Notes under the pieces: model-generated
The model's database searches: none
What the model saw: only the letters and a program-made list of their open reading frames with translations
What the model was told of the DNA's origin: nothing
Made by a program: the position numbers and the translations under genes
Shown: positions 38,678 through 47,702 of the stretch, in pieces
Layout: the number at the start of each line of letters is the position of its first letter
Position numbering within the stretch: the stretch's first letter is position 1
Origin: Methanobacterium sp. UBA294
Lineage (GTDB): Archaea > Methanobacteriota > Methanobacteria > Methanobacteriales > Methanobacteriaceae
Assembly (NCBI GenBank): GCA_002494495.1
Contig: DACB01000004.1
Coordinates: forward strand, 38,710-102,709
Length of the DNA stretch: 64,000 nucleotides
Reading direction: 5' to 3'

Positions 38678-40294
38678 CTGGATAAAAAAGAAATAATACG
38701 ACTGGCAAAGAAGGATTTTGAAAAGGCATGGGTTGAAACCGCCAGAACTCTTAAAAAACCACATCATGATGAAGAATATCCCCGACTATATTTTAAACCA
38801 GGTAAATCCCATGTGCTCTACGACACCATCTGGGAGCTTCGGCAGGCCTATCTAAGACTGGGGTTTAACGAAGCAATAAATCCAGTGTTTATAGAAGAAG
38901 ACCATATCTACAAACAGTTCGGACCAGAAGCTCCAGCAGTTTTAGACCGTTGTTTCTATCTAGCTGGACTTCCCAGGCCTGATATCGGATTGGGCCTTGA
39001 TAAAATTGAAATGATCGAAGACCTTGGTGTTAAATTAGACAAAGATAAGATCCTGGATTTAAAGGATGTTTTCCGGAGTTACAAGAAAGGCAACACCAGC
39101 GGAGATGATCTGGTATTAGAATTAGCTTCTGCATTAGAAGTGGATGATGAAGCTGCTTTACGTATCCTTGAAAGAGTTTTCCCTGAATTAAAGGACCTTA
39201 AACCACTGGCAAGCCGCTACACCCTCAGATCTCATATGACCAGCGGGTGGTTCCTGACCCTTAAAAACATATACCAGAAGAGACCTCTACCAGTTAAACT
39301 ATTTTCCATAGACCGCTGCTTCCGTAGAGAGCAGAAAGAAGATGCAAGTCATTTAATGACCTACCATTCCGCTTCTTGTGTGTGGATGGATGATGAGATC
39401 TCCCTGGATAAAGGTATGGCTGTATCTGAAAGTCTGCTGCAACACTTCGGCTTTGAAAAATTTAAATTCATACCAGATGAGAAAAAATCCAAGTATTACA
39501 TCCCCTCCACCCAGACGGAAGTCTATGGTTATCATCCTAAGCTTAATGAATGGGTTGAAGTGGCAACTTTTGGTTTGTATTCTCCTATAGCCCTTGCAAA
39601 ATACGGAATCGATAAAGAAGTAATGAATTTGGGGGTGGGAGCAGAGAGAATCGCCATGATCCTTCACCAGGAGGAAGATATCCGGGCAATGGTGTACCCG
39701 CATAGTTACGGTAAATGGAGCCTATCTGACCGGGGAATCGCAGCCATGCTTAAAATTAATGAGTACCCCACCACCGATGATGGCCGGGCTTTGATGGAAG
39801 ATATAATCACCACATGCAAAGAGCATGGCGATGCACCTTCTCCCTGCCAGTTCCTGATTTATAAAGGGGAATTCCTTGGCAAAAATACAGAAATAAAGGT
39901 TATAGAACCAGAGGAAGGCACTAAACTCCTGGGACCTGCTGCGTGGAACAATATCTACGTTAACCAAGGAAATATCATTGGTGCCCCTGCTGATGAAAAT
40001 CTGGCACCAGAAGTTCTTGGGGAAGATTCGGTAATTAAGAACCTGGAAAATGCCACTCCCACAAACATAAGTTATATGGATGGTATTGCTGCCCATGCTG
40101 CCTATAAAGCAGAGGAAATGGTTGTAAGAGGGGATGAAAAACTTGAATTAAGAACTACCATAGCACGTTACATATCTGATGTTAATTTAATTCTAAACAA
40201 AATTGCATTAAATTATATAACCAGTGAAAACAAGGTTATCGACGTGCGAGGCCCTGTATTCTGCACCATAACCTGTGAAATTAAAGATGATTGA
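38678..40294 (+). CDS. sepS: O-phosphoserine--tRNA(Cys) ligase SepS
   Basis: Class II synthetase that loads phosphoserine onto tRNA-Cys, the first step of tRNA-dependent cysteine synthesis (SepCysS then makes Cys). Motif 2 reads F-S-I-D-R-C-F-R-R-E-Q-K-E-D and motif 3 G-V-G-A-E-R-I-A-M-I; L-D-R-C-F-Y-L-A-G-L-P-R-P-D is family-specific. The first legal start in frame, GTG at 38813, would remove the conserved N-terminus K-E-I-I-R-L-A-K-K-D-F-E-K-A-W. Counting from the CTG at 38678, seven bases after GGGG, gives 538 residues, the normal size. A non-AUG start (CTG or ATT at 38675) is thus inferred. Confidence 0.92.
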   Translation: MDKKEIIRLAKKDFEKAWVETARTLKKPHHDEEYPRLYFKPGKSHVLYDTIWELRQAYLRLGFNEAINPVFIEEDHIYKQFGPEAPAVLDRCFYLAGLPRPDIGLGLDKIEMIEDLGVKLDKDKILDLKDVFRSYKKGNTSGDDLVLELASALEVDDEAALRILERVFPELKDLKPLASRYTLRSHMTSGWFLTLKNIYQKRPLPVKLFSIDRCFRREQKEDASHLMTYHSASCVWMDDEISLDKGMAVSESLLQHFGFEKFKFIPDEKKSKYYIPSTQTEVYGYHPKLNEWVEVATFGLYSPIALAKYGIDKEVMNLGVGAERIAMILHQEEDIRAMVYPHSYGKWSLSDRGIAAMLKINEYPTTDDGRALMEDIITTCKEHGDAPSPCQFLIYKGEFLGKNTEIKVIEPEEGTKLLGPAAWNNIYVNQGNIIGAPADENLAPEVLGEDSVIKNLENATPTNISYMDGIAAHAAYKAEEMVVRGDEKLELRTTIARYISDVNLILNKIALNYITSENKVIDVRGPVFCTITCEIKDD

Positions 40295-40964
40295 TTTTCA
40301 GTATCCCTACGATTTAAATATCAACCTGGCTAACCTACAGGTTGAACTGTCAAATAAGGTAATTCCGGAAGATGTTACTGGAGTTACTGATAAAATCGTA
40401 GGGGTGGATGTGTCCTTCTCTAGAAAGGATAGGGCCGTAGCTGCTGCAGTTATAATTCGGTTAAAATCTTTAGAAATTATTGAAAAAGTGACCAGAGAAG
40501 TTGAACTTTCATTCCCTTATGTTTCGGGATTTTTGGGATTTAGAGAAGTTGAAGCTATGGTTTCAGTGTTAAGCGAGTTTAAAAGTAGCTTTGATGTCAT
40601 CATGGCTAATGGTCATGGTATACTGCATCCCAGGGGATTTGGACTGGCATCACATGTGGGGTTGGTCATGGATATGCCCACCATAGGCCTGGCAAAAAGG
40701 TTGATTCCCGGTAACTATATAAAAAGGGATACATCACCTTCTAATAAGGGTAACTCTTCCATACATTTAGTTGTCCTGGGGGAAAAAATTGCCGGGACAT
40801 ACGTAAACGGATATTATGTAAGTGTCGGGCATAAGATCACACTGCATTCAGCTTTAAAACTTGTTAAAAAAGTAAGTTACTATAAAACACCCGAACCAAT
40901 TCGACAGGCCCATATCCTGGCAACGCAGGTATTTAAAGATATATTAAAGAGTAAAAGTGTTTGA
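40287..40964 (+). CDS. nfi: Endonuclease V (deoxyinosine 3'-endonuclease)
   Basis: A repair nuclease of about 225 residues cutting near deoxyinosine. The catalytic aspartate lies in V-G-V-D-V-S-F and further family blocks are P-Y-V-S-G-F-L-G-F-R-E and A-N-G-H-G-I-L-H-P-R-G-F-G-L-A-S-H. The ATG at 40287 overlaps the end of sepS by eight bases; a GTG four codons earlier is possible. The overlap and the tight ribK junction mark a sepS-nfi-ribK operon. Confidence 0.93.
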   Translation: MIDFQYPYDLNINLANLQVELSNKVIPEDVTGVTDKIVGVDVSFSRKDRAVAAAVIIRLKSLEIIEKVTREVELSFPYVSGFLGFREVEAMVSVLSEFKSSFDVIMANGHGILHPRGFGLASHVGLVMDMPTIGLAKRLIPGNYIKRDTSPSNKGNSSIHLVVLGEKIAGTYVNGYYVSVGHKITLHSALKLVKKVSYYKTPEPIRQAHILATQVFKDILKSKSV

Positions 40965-40965
40965 T

Positions 40966-41355
40966 ATGAAGATATTAGGATTTGTAATTTCTGGAACCAA
41001 AAAGGGTGGCTATTTCATATCCCAAAAATTTTACAGCGAACAGATTGAAGAAAAACTGGGTTTTAAACCCTTCCCTGGGACTTTAAATATTCAAATCCAG
41101 GAGGGAAACCTGGAACAAATAGCTAAAATTCCCCTGGAAGAGATAGGAACCATAAAGGGTAAAGGAGATTTCGGAGATGTGAAGTACATAAAGGCCAGTT
41201 TAAATGGTGAAATAAATGGGGCAATAGTGTTTCCTGTTAAAACCCAACATCCACAGGATATACTGGAATTTATAGCTAATGTGAATCTCAGAGAACATTT
41301 AACCCTTGAAGACGGTGCGCTGGTTAGTCTGGATATAAAGGTAATCCAGGGGTGA
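40966..41355 (+). CDS. ribK: CTP-dependent riboflavin kinase, archaeal RibK
   Basis: An archaeal riboflavin kinase of 129 residues that makes FMN using CTP. It keeps the cradle-loop features G-T-K-K-G-G-Y-F, F-P-G-T-L-N-I-Q and the tail segment H-P-Q-D-I-L-E. There is no N-terminal HTH domain, so it is not the RbkR regulator-kinase fusion. It starts one base after the nfi stop (TGATATG) and is followed by ribB, a matching flavin step. Confidence 0.92.
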   Translation: MKILGFVISGTKKGGYFISQKFYSEQIEEKLGFKPFPGTLNIQIQEGNLEQIAKIPLEEIGTIKGKGDFGDVKYIKASLNGEINGAIVFPVKTQHPQDILEFIANVNLREHLTLEDGALVSLDIKVIQG

Positions 41356-41471
41356 AGGATAAAATATATATTATTATGATAGTGTTAATTTTAATTTACA
41401 TACACTAATTTCTTTTATTAAATATAATTTAAGATAAGCAGGAGAATCTTTATTTCAGATATAGTGATAAA

Positions 41472-42152
41472 ATGATAGACAAGGCAATCGAAGCATTTAA
41501 AAACGGAGAAATAGTTCTAATATTCGACGACGATAATCGGGAAAAAGAAACAGACATGATTGTAGCCGCGGAGCACATGACGCCAGAGCATCTTACCACA
41601 CTCAGAACCGATGCAGGCGGCCTTCTATGTATGCCTTTATCGGCAGAGGTATCTGACAAGCTGGGCATACCTTTCATGACTGACATAATGGAAGAAGCAA
41701 GCCACAAATATCCGGTACTTGCTGAATTATCACCAACTGACATACCATACGATGAAAAATCTGCCTTCTCCATAACCATAAACCACAGGAAAACATTCAC
41801 CGGGATAACTGATAGTGACCGGGCCTGCACCATAAAGGAATTGGCATTACTCTGTAAAAATGGAGAATATTCAGATTTAGGTAAACACTTCCGTTCTCCA
41901 GGCCACGTTACACTACTTCGGGCTGCTGATGGTCACGTCCTTAAAAGGAAAGGCCACACCGAACTGAGCATCGCCCTAACAGAAATGGCTGGCACAACAC
42001 CAGTGGCTGTCTGCTGCGAAATGATGGACAATGAAACCAGGGGATCAATGACCACCGATAAAGTGGAAAAGTATGCAGAAAAACAGGGCCTGGTATTTTT
42101 AAGCGGCGCTGAAGTAATTGAAGCTTACAATGAATTTATTAAATCTAAATAA
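41472..42152 (+). CDS. ribB: 3,4-dihydroxy-2-butanone 4-phosphate synthase
   Basis: Makes the four-carbon riboflavin precursor from ribulose 5-phosphate. The 226-residue protein has the acidic metal loop D-D-D-N-R-E-K-E-T-D-M near residue 20, R-T-D-A-G-G-L-L-C and the closing G-H-V-T-L-L-R-A-A-D-G with R-x-G-H-T-E. There is no GTP cyclohydrolase II domain, as expected in archaea. It is 116 bases after ribK, with AGGAG some twenty bases before the ATG. Confidence 0.95.
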   Translation: MIDKAIEAFKNGEIVLIFDDDNREKETDMIVAAEHMTPEHLTTLRTDAGGLLCMPLSAEVSDKLGIPFMTDIMEEASHKYPVLAELSPTDIPYDEKSAFSITINHRKTFTGITDSDRACTIKELALLCKNGEYSDLGKHFRSPGHVTLLRAADGHVLKRKGHTELSIALTEMAGTTPVAVCCEMMDNETRGSMTTDKVEKYAEKQGLVFLSGAEVIEAYNEFIKSK

Positions 42153-42255
42153 TTCTTTTTTTTAAGTTTTATATTCTATAACTTTTTTTTATTTATTGCT
42201 GGTAGAAAATAATAAAAACTTCCTTATACATATAAAAGTACGGGGAGTTGGTAGC

Positions 42256-42930
42256 ATGTTGGATATTGGCATAATTGGCAAGGAGAAAATTGGAGAGTAT
42301 GATACCAAGTATTTAACTGAGTTAATTCCTGGAGAAGAAATTTCAGGTAAAATTTACATTGGAGAAATCAAAAAAAGGTCCTTTGAAAAATCAGAATCAT
42401 ACGAATTTTATGTAATTTTAACTGATCATGAAACAGAAAGAAAATGGGTATGTCAACTGGTAACCTCCTTCTACCCTGAAACAGGTAATATATACGGAGA
42501 AAATGGTGGTAGAGTTTATCTCTTCATAGATACTTTAAATCATGTGATAAACAAAGACCCCCTTAATCTGCAGGACAGTTACTCAGTGAACTTCAAGATT
42601 TTCCGTGAAGCAATTAACAACAACATTTCCCGGGTCACTGTTAAAGCAGTGAGTCCAGTAAATCCCCATGCTAAATACGTTAACCTGGCAGTGATCAATG
42701 CTGAAGTGAAAGATAAAACAACAAAACAGGGGACTTCTACTTTGAAAGACCTGGCTGATAAAAATGCGGTGATACGCATAGCTTACGCTAATACCAAGGA
42801 GAATGCAAAAGAAGTCACACTGCAGAACGTTGCAGTCGAATTAAAATCCATGCAGGACAGGGATGAAATAACTGAACTAGAGTTTAAGAATGCATTAAAA
42901 GAACTGGACAGTCTGGATGAGTTAGATTAA
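42256..42930 (+). CDS. Unknown conserved-looking protein
   Basis: A soluble protein of 224 residues that I do not recognise. The start at 42256 follows GGGGAG by about ten bases; the reading frame is open further upstream but without a ribosome site. The first 110 residues look beta-rich (G-E-E-I-S-G-K-I-Y-I-G-E-I, E-F-Y-V-I-L-T-D), resembling an OB-like nucleic acid binding fold. The end is helical and charged (K-N-A-L-K-E-L-D-S-L-D-E-L-D). It is convergent with the CobB/CobQ-like gene. Confidence 0.65.
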   Translation: MLDIGIIGKEKIGEYDTKYLTELIPGEEISGKIYIGEIKKRSFEKSESYEFYVILTDHETERKWVCQLVTSFYPETGNIYGENGGRVYLFIDTLNHVINKDPLNLQDSYSVNFKIFREAINNNISRVTVKAVSPVNPHAKYVNLAVINAEVKDKTTKQGTSTLKDLADKNAVIRIAYANTKENAKEVTLQNVAVELKSMQDRDEITELEFKNALKELDSLDELD

Positions 42931-42950
42931 TTTTATAAAATTAATTACAT

Positions 42951-44453
42951 TTAAGAGTATAATTTTAAGAGATCCTTAAATGATAAATAGTCATTGAAAA
43001 AGGGCTTTTCAGCTATTTCCAGTATTTTTTTGACATCCAAATTGTTTTCGATTGTTTCCATTGCATGGTGGCAGAATTCTTCCAGTTTCATCTCTATCTC
43101 AGGGATGTTGCCCCGTTCTTTCATTTTTATCCTGGGAATTAGCTCCACATAATCCACATGGATGTTTTTGTTGATGTATTTCTGAGCATTTTCTCCTATT
43201 TTTTCATCATAAACCTTATTTAAAATAACGCCTCTGGTTTTTATCCCAAGATTATCAAGCATCTTCACATGGATGGTTAAGTCTATGGCTGCAGTTTCTA
43301 TTCCACCTTTATTACAAGCTGAAACAAGTATTACTGGGATGTTCCCTGCTCTTGCTATCTCTGCAGATGAGTATGGTATTTTTTCATTGAGCATCCCTGT
43401 AAATACGCTCATGACTCCCTCAACAATCACTAAATCGTAATTTTTATTTTTAAGGGCTTCTAATACGGATTTCAGGTCTTCCCAACCCAGATGTCCGATT
43501 TTTATTGAAGAAAATTTCTCCATCTTCTCCTTGTTGAGGTAAAGGGAGGGTACTATGTCCCTTATATCTGGCCCCACCTTCAACACACCGACTCTGTATC
43601 CCTGTTTTCGGAGGTTTCCCACTATACCCGTGGTCAGAAAGGTTTTCCCTGAATCTGAACCAGTGCTGCCCATCATTATCATGGGCGGATATTCAGCTTC
43701 GGGTTTATGTTTTGATTTAACCCTGTAATCAGCGAATATATCAGTATTTACGCCTATTTCTCTTCTAATCTTGTTTACATATTCCTGGTTTTGTCTGTGA
43801 ATGTCCTGTATGTCATCTTCGCCAGCGCCCATGTATTCCAGGATGTTCTCAGTAAGCTGTGGGTTTTCATCAAGGGAAGCATGCAACATAACCCCTACCA
43901 CATTGCCATCATCATTTCTAACACCGGAAAGGACTTTTTTAGTGTTATCGGAATAATTCATCCTTTTAAGCAGTGAATAACATATCGGAGTTGCATCCCC
44001 ATCTATTTTACCATATGTGTGACAGTGAAACGCATTTATTTTTTCACCTACCATTCCCTTAGTCAGGAATGATTCGTAGACAATCTCTGCTTCTACACGG
44101 TCGTTGCTTATCATTGGGCTGAATTTAACATCAAGCATTCCCAATCCTTCCTTGATAATGGGACATGGTGACTTTCTCCCGATGTTGGTGCTTTGAGCCA
44201 GTAACTGGAATCCGGAGCACATCCCCAGTATGAAGGAACCCTGTTCTGCTAACTTCCGGATTTCGGTTTTGAGGTCTGAACCTATGGTCATAGATTCTAC
44301 GATACTCCCACCAGGTAGTATTAAGCCATCTAAAACTTTATGAGCTTTCACACCCTTGACCATGCCATTTTCATTTACAATGTGGGTGGGTAGGTGTCCG
44401 AAGTCTTCAAATAGAGGCATCGCGCCTTTCACATAGAGGATACCTATCTTCAT
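42951..44453 (-). CDS. GATase-DTBS protein, domain-permuted CobB/CobQ-like amidotransferase
   Basis: A 500-residue two-domain protein. Residues 1-210 are a class I glutamine amidotransferase: L-I-L-P-G-G-S near 45, G-M-C79-S-G nucleophile elbow and H191 in V-M-L-H. Residues 255-500 are a dethiobiotin synthetase-like ATP domain with P-loop G-S-T-G-S-D-S-G-K-T at 262-271 and V-I-V-E-G-V-M-S-V-F-T-G. In CobB, CobQ and CfbB the order is the reverse. It should amidate a carboxylate with glutamine and ATP, perhaps on a cofactor, but the acceptor is unknown. It lies 13 bases after gatA in the same direction. Confidence 0.75.
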   Translation of the reverse strand: MKIGILYVKGAMPLFEDFGHLPTHIVNENGMVKGVKAHKVLDGLILPGGSIVESMTIGSDLKTEIRKLAEQGSFILGMCSGFQLLAQSTNIGRKSPCPIIKEGLGMLDVKFSPMISNDRVEAEIVYESFLTKGMVGEKINAFHCHTYGKIDGDATPICYSLLKRMNYSDNTKKVLSGVRNDDGNVVGVMLHASLDENPQLTENILEYMGAGEDDIQDIHRQNQEYVNKIRREIGVNTDIFADYRVKSKHKPEAEYPPMIMMGSTGSDSGKTFLTTGIVGNLRKQGYRVGVLKVGPDIRDIVPSLYLNKEKMEKFSSIKIGHLGWEDLKSVLEALKNKNYDLVIVEGVMSVFTGMLNEKIPYSSAEIARAGNIPVILVSACNKGGIETAAIDLTIHVKMLDNLGIKTRGVILNKVYDEKIGENAQKYINKNIHVDYVELIPRIKMKERGNIPEIEMKLEEFCHHAMETIENNLDVKKILEIAEKPFFNDYLSFKDLLKLYS

Positions 44454-44466
44454 TCTCGTTTTTCCC

Positions 44467-45864
44467 TTAGATTTTTAAAAAATAATAGTTATTTTCCTCG
44501 AATGCTGACATTAGCCGTAATATCTTAGCATCTTCCAGAGGTTTGGCCTGGAACTGCAGTCCTACGGGAATTCCATTTACTTCACCAGCCTTTATGCTAG
44601 ATGCCGGTATGCCAGCCAGATTGGCTATTACAGTCAGAACATCGTAGGCATACACCTCCATTGGTTCCAGGGAGGCGCCTAATTTATGAGGTAATTTCGG
44701 TACGGTAGGTCCCACAATGGCATCCACACCTTCAAGGAGTTTAGTTATTTCTTTTCTGATAATAGACCTTGCTTGAAGTGCTTTTTTATAATATTTATCG
44801 TTGTATTCTTTCTGACTGATGTATGCTCCAATATTAATTCTTCTGAGCACTTCTTCACCGGATACGTCTTCGATTTTGTAACCGTATTTTCTTCCATCGT
44901 ATTTACGAGTTGCTGAAAAGAACTCGACATAGTTTATGAGGTAGAATGTAGGCAGGCATAAATCTAAGTGATCAAAACTTAATTCCACTACTTCGGCCCC
45001 AGCCTCCTCCATTTTATCGATCCCTCCCTGAATAATATCAACAATAGCATCGTCTGATACTTCCAGGAACTGCTTTACCACGCCTAACTTCACCCCTTTA
45101 AATGAATCCTGGACATCTACGGGATTGAGTTTGGTGAAATCGGGCACATTCCAGTCTATTGTTGTGCATTCCCTTTCATCAAATCCGAGTATTGTATCCA
45201 GCATCATGGCTATGCCACTGGTATCGCTGGCAAATGGTCCGATCTGGTCCATGCTCATGGCCAGGTCCAGGAGCCCCTGTCTGGAAACTGCCCCATATGT
45301 AGGTTTAAATCCTAGCACCCCACAGTGTGAGGCGGGATTTCGTATGGATCCACCCGTATCTGATCCTATGCTCAGATCACAAAGCTCAGCTGCTATGGCT
45401 GCTGCACTTCCCCCACTACTTCCACCGGGGATATGACCTTCTGCAGCTGGGTTCTGGGTGTGTCCAAAGTAGGATGTTTCTGTAGAGTTTCCTGCTGCAA
45501 ATTCATCCATATTGGTCATTCCAATAATTATACCGCCTTCTTCCTGAATTCTGTTAATGACTGTGGCGTTGTAACTTCCAATGTAGTTTTCCAGGGTCCT
45601 TGATGCAGCGGTGATGTGGAGGTCTTCCACGCTGATGTTACTCTTTACGCCTATGACCATTCCAGCTAATCTGCCAGTTTTTTCTCCATTTTTTATTTTT
45701 GAATCGATGTTTTTAGCGGTTTCACGCGCTTTATCATAATCAGTCTCTAAGAAAACATTTAAATTGGGGTTCTTTTTCTCAATTTCCTGAATGTATTGCT
45801 CCAGATTTTCTGAGGCTGTTATTTCATTAGATTTAATTAATTCTGACTTTTCTAAAAGATTCAT
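44467..45864 (-). CDS. gatA: Asp/Glu-tRNA amidotransferase subunit A
   Basis: An amidase-signature protein of 465 residues supplying ammonia for Asn-tRNA (and Gln-tRNA) formation in GatCAB. The Ser-Ser-Lys triad is visible: K in V-I-G-V-K-S-N, the cis-Ser in G-G-S-S-G-G-S and the nucleophile in D-T-G-G-S-I-R-N-P-A. The family block G-V-L-G-F-K-P-T-Y-G follows. gatB and gatC are not nearby. It is the first gene of a pair with the permuted amidotransferase. Confidence 0.93.
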   Translation of the reverse strand: MNLLEKSELIKSNEITASENLEQYIQEIEKKNPNLNVFLETDYDKARETAKNIDSKIKNGEKTGRLAGMVIGVKSNISVEDLHITAASRTLENYIGSYNATVINRIQEEGGIIIGMTNMDEFAAGNSTETSYFGHTQNPAAEGHIPGGSSGGSAAAIAAELCDLSIGSDTGGSIRNPASHCGVLGFKPTYGAVSRQGLLDLAMSMDQIGPFASDTSGIAMMLDTILGFDERECTTIDWNVPDFTKLNPVDVQDSFKGVKLGVVKQFLEVSDDAIVDIIQGGIDKMEEAGAEVVELSFDHLDLCLPTFYLINYVEFFSATRKYDGRKYGYKIEDVSGEEVLRRINIGAYISQKEYNDKYYKKALQARSIIRKEITKLLEGVDAIVGPTVPKLPHKLGASLEPMEVYAYDVLTVIANLAGIPASSIKAGEVNGIPVGLQFQAKPLEDAKILRLMSAFEENNYYFLKI

Positions 45865-46036
45865 GGGTTACACCAAGCCGTTTGGTAGGATATTTTTTAT
45901 AGTATGATTTTGTATGATTGTTATTCTATTTCCCGATATAGAATTCTAGATTGTTATAGTTTTAATTGGTCATGTATAAAAAGTTAGATGTAAACCAAAT
46001 TTATTCAATGATTCCAGTATACAATTGAATTTGGGG

Positions 46037-46813
46037 TTAAAAAAAGTAAGAGATGTTTAAAACTCCCGATAGATAGAGTACACCGATCAGTATAGGTTGA
46101 TGGATGAAGTAAATAACCAGGGAATGTCTTCCTATGAATGTTAATATCCTGACTGGTAATTTATTAGAAAGATTAGGGAGCTTATATCTTCTCTTATAAC
46201 CCCTGTACAGGATACTGGCGAAAAATATTCCCATTGAAACTACCCCAAACCAGGGCAGTAACGGGAAATAGTCCAGGGTAAAAAGATTTTGTGGAACGAA
46301 TCCAAGCCACAACAACCAGGTGAAGTTAAATGTGAACATGCTGAGATAAGTTCCTACTATTATGAATATCACTCCAACGGCTAAATTCAGGTACCTGTAC
46401 TTTTTATTGTACTTTAGGAATGGATACTGCAGGATAATGGCCAATCCTATGAAGTGCAGGATTCCGAAGATGATAAATTCCCCTCTGATAAAGATCCAGG
46501 TAACCAATGTAATAACCAGGCCCAAAGAGAATATCCATAATCCCCTTTTAAGATATTTGAAGAAAAAATCCCGTTCCCTTGCATAAGTTCCTAATATTTC
46601 AGTCCGTGTATAACTTAAATATAGTGAAATTCCAACCAGGAATATAAAAATACCAGCTATTAAACGTGGAAAATACCATAGGAATCCTGAAAAAATGTTT
46701 AAAGAATATACTCCGAAGTAGATGAGATCGAAGATGAAGTGGTAGGTTATCATCAGTATGATTGCCACTCCTCGTAGAAAATCAACTTCCCAGAATCTTT
46801 CCTGTAAATCCAT
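46037..46813 (-). CDS. DUF1624 / heparan-glucosaminide N-acetyltransferase-like membrane protein
   Basis: A 258-residue membrane protein with about seven or eight helices. It starts F-W-E-V-D-F-L-R-G-V-A-I-I-L-M-I-T-Y-H, the usual opening of the YeiB/DUF1624 acyltransferase group, with the conserved His. The C-terminal helix holds G-R-H-S-L-V-I-Y-F-I-H-Q-P. Transfer of an acyl group across the membrane to a surface sugar is the family idea, but unproven here. Confidence 0.82.
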   Translation of the reverse strand: MDLQERFWEVDFLRGVAIILMITYHFIFDLIYFGVYSLNIFSGFLWYFPRLIAGIFIFLVGISLYLSYTRTEILGTYARERDFFFKYLKRGLWIFSLGLVITLVTWIFIRGEFIIFGILHFIGLAIILQYPFLKYNKKYRYLNLAVGVIFIIVGTYLSMFTFNFTWLLWLGFVPQNLFTLDYFPLLPWFGVVSMGIFFASILYRGYKRRYKLPNLSNKLPVRILTFIGRHSLVIYFIHQPILIGVLYLSGVLNISYFF

Positions 46814-47015
46814 TGTAATTTTCCACCATTATTAGTTACCTAGTGATTTATTAAAATAAATTCCCCAATACCTTGGGTCAAAATCTTTAATTTACTGGAA
46901 GTCAATACTACCAATTAATTTTCTTGAGGAACCGAAAATAACCGTAAGAGACATTGTAATTTCAATATTTTTAATACCAATGAAAAATATGTAATACAAA
47001 TTAAAATGGGATAAA

Positions 47016-47669
47016 ATGTTAGAGCTAATCTTGTTTGTCCTCACTTCCTTTGGTGTGGGGTTATCGGGAGCTTTAGTGCCTGGGCCGATGCTAACCGTTA
47101 CCGTTTCTGACTCGGTAAAAAAGGGATTTTTAGCAGGACCATTGATGGTATTAGGCCATTTTATTATGGAGTTTATTTTGATAATCGTCATTTTGGCTGG
47201 TTTTAGCTGGCTGATTGGATCTACTGAAATTGCAATAATAATAGGAACTTTAGGCGGTATTATGCTTATTTATATGGGTTATACCACTGCAAAATCCAAG
47301 ATTGATCTTCAAAATATTTCAGATAGGGATGAATCATCCAGTAAATATGGATCTATCCTCAAAGGGGCTGTAACCAGTATTTCTAACCCATACTTCTTCA
47401 TCTGGTGGGCTACCATAGGTCTGGCTTTTTTATTTAAGGGGGTGGAAATTGCAGGCCTGGTGGGTTTGATTGGATTTATTGTAGGGCACTGGTCTGCTGA
47501 TCTTGGATGGTTCAGTACTGTTTCATTTTTCAGCAGTAGAGAATCTAAGTTTATTAATGCAAAGAACTACAACATTATAATGAAAATTTGCGGCTTGTTT
47601 TTAATATTGTTAGGTGCATATTTCCTTATAATGGCACAGGCAAACTTTGTAAACCTCGGAATGTATTGA
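47016..47669 (+). CDS. LysE/RhtB-family exporter
   Basis: A small exporter of 217 residues and six helices. The N-terminus G-V-G-L-S-G-A-L-V-P-G-P-M-L-T-V-T and the later S-N-P-Y-F-F-I-W-W-A-T-I-G are characteristic of LysE proteins, which export amino acids or similar small molecules. The HAD gene starts 33 bases later on the same strand. Confidence 0.87.
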   Translation: MLELILFVLTSFGVGLSGALVPGPMLTVTVSDSVKKGFLAGPLMVLGHFIMEFILIIVILAGFSWLIGSTEIAIIIGTLGGIMLIYMGYTTAKSKIDLQNISDRDESSSKYGSILKGAVTSISNPYFFIWWATIGLAFLFKGVEIAGLVGLIGFIVGHWSADLGWFSTVSFFSSRESKFINAKNYNIIMKICGLFLILLGAYFLIMAQANFVNLGMY

Positions 47670-47702
47670 AAAACTTTAAAATTATAGAATTCAAGTGATT
47701 TT

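Noticed and set aside
45994..46034. Inverted repeat CCAAATT...AATTTGG after the DUF1624 gene
   Set aside because: Only seven pairs with a long loop and poor extension in AT-rich DNA; too weak to list as a feature.
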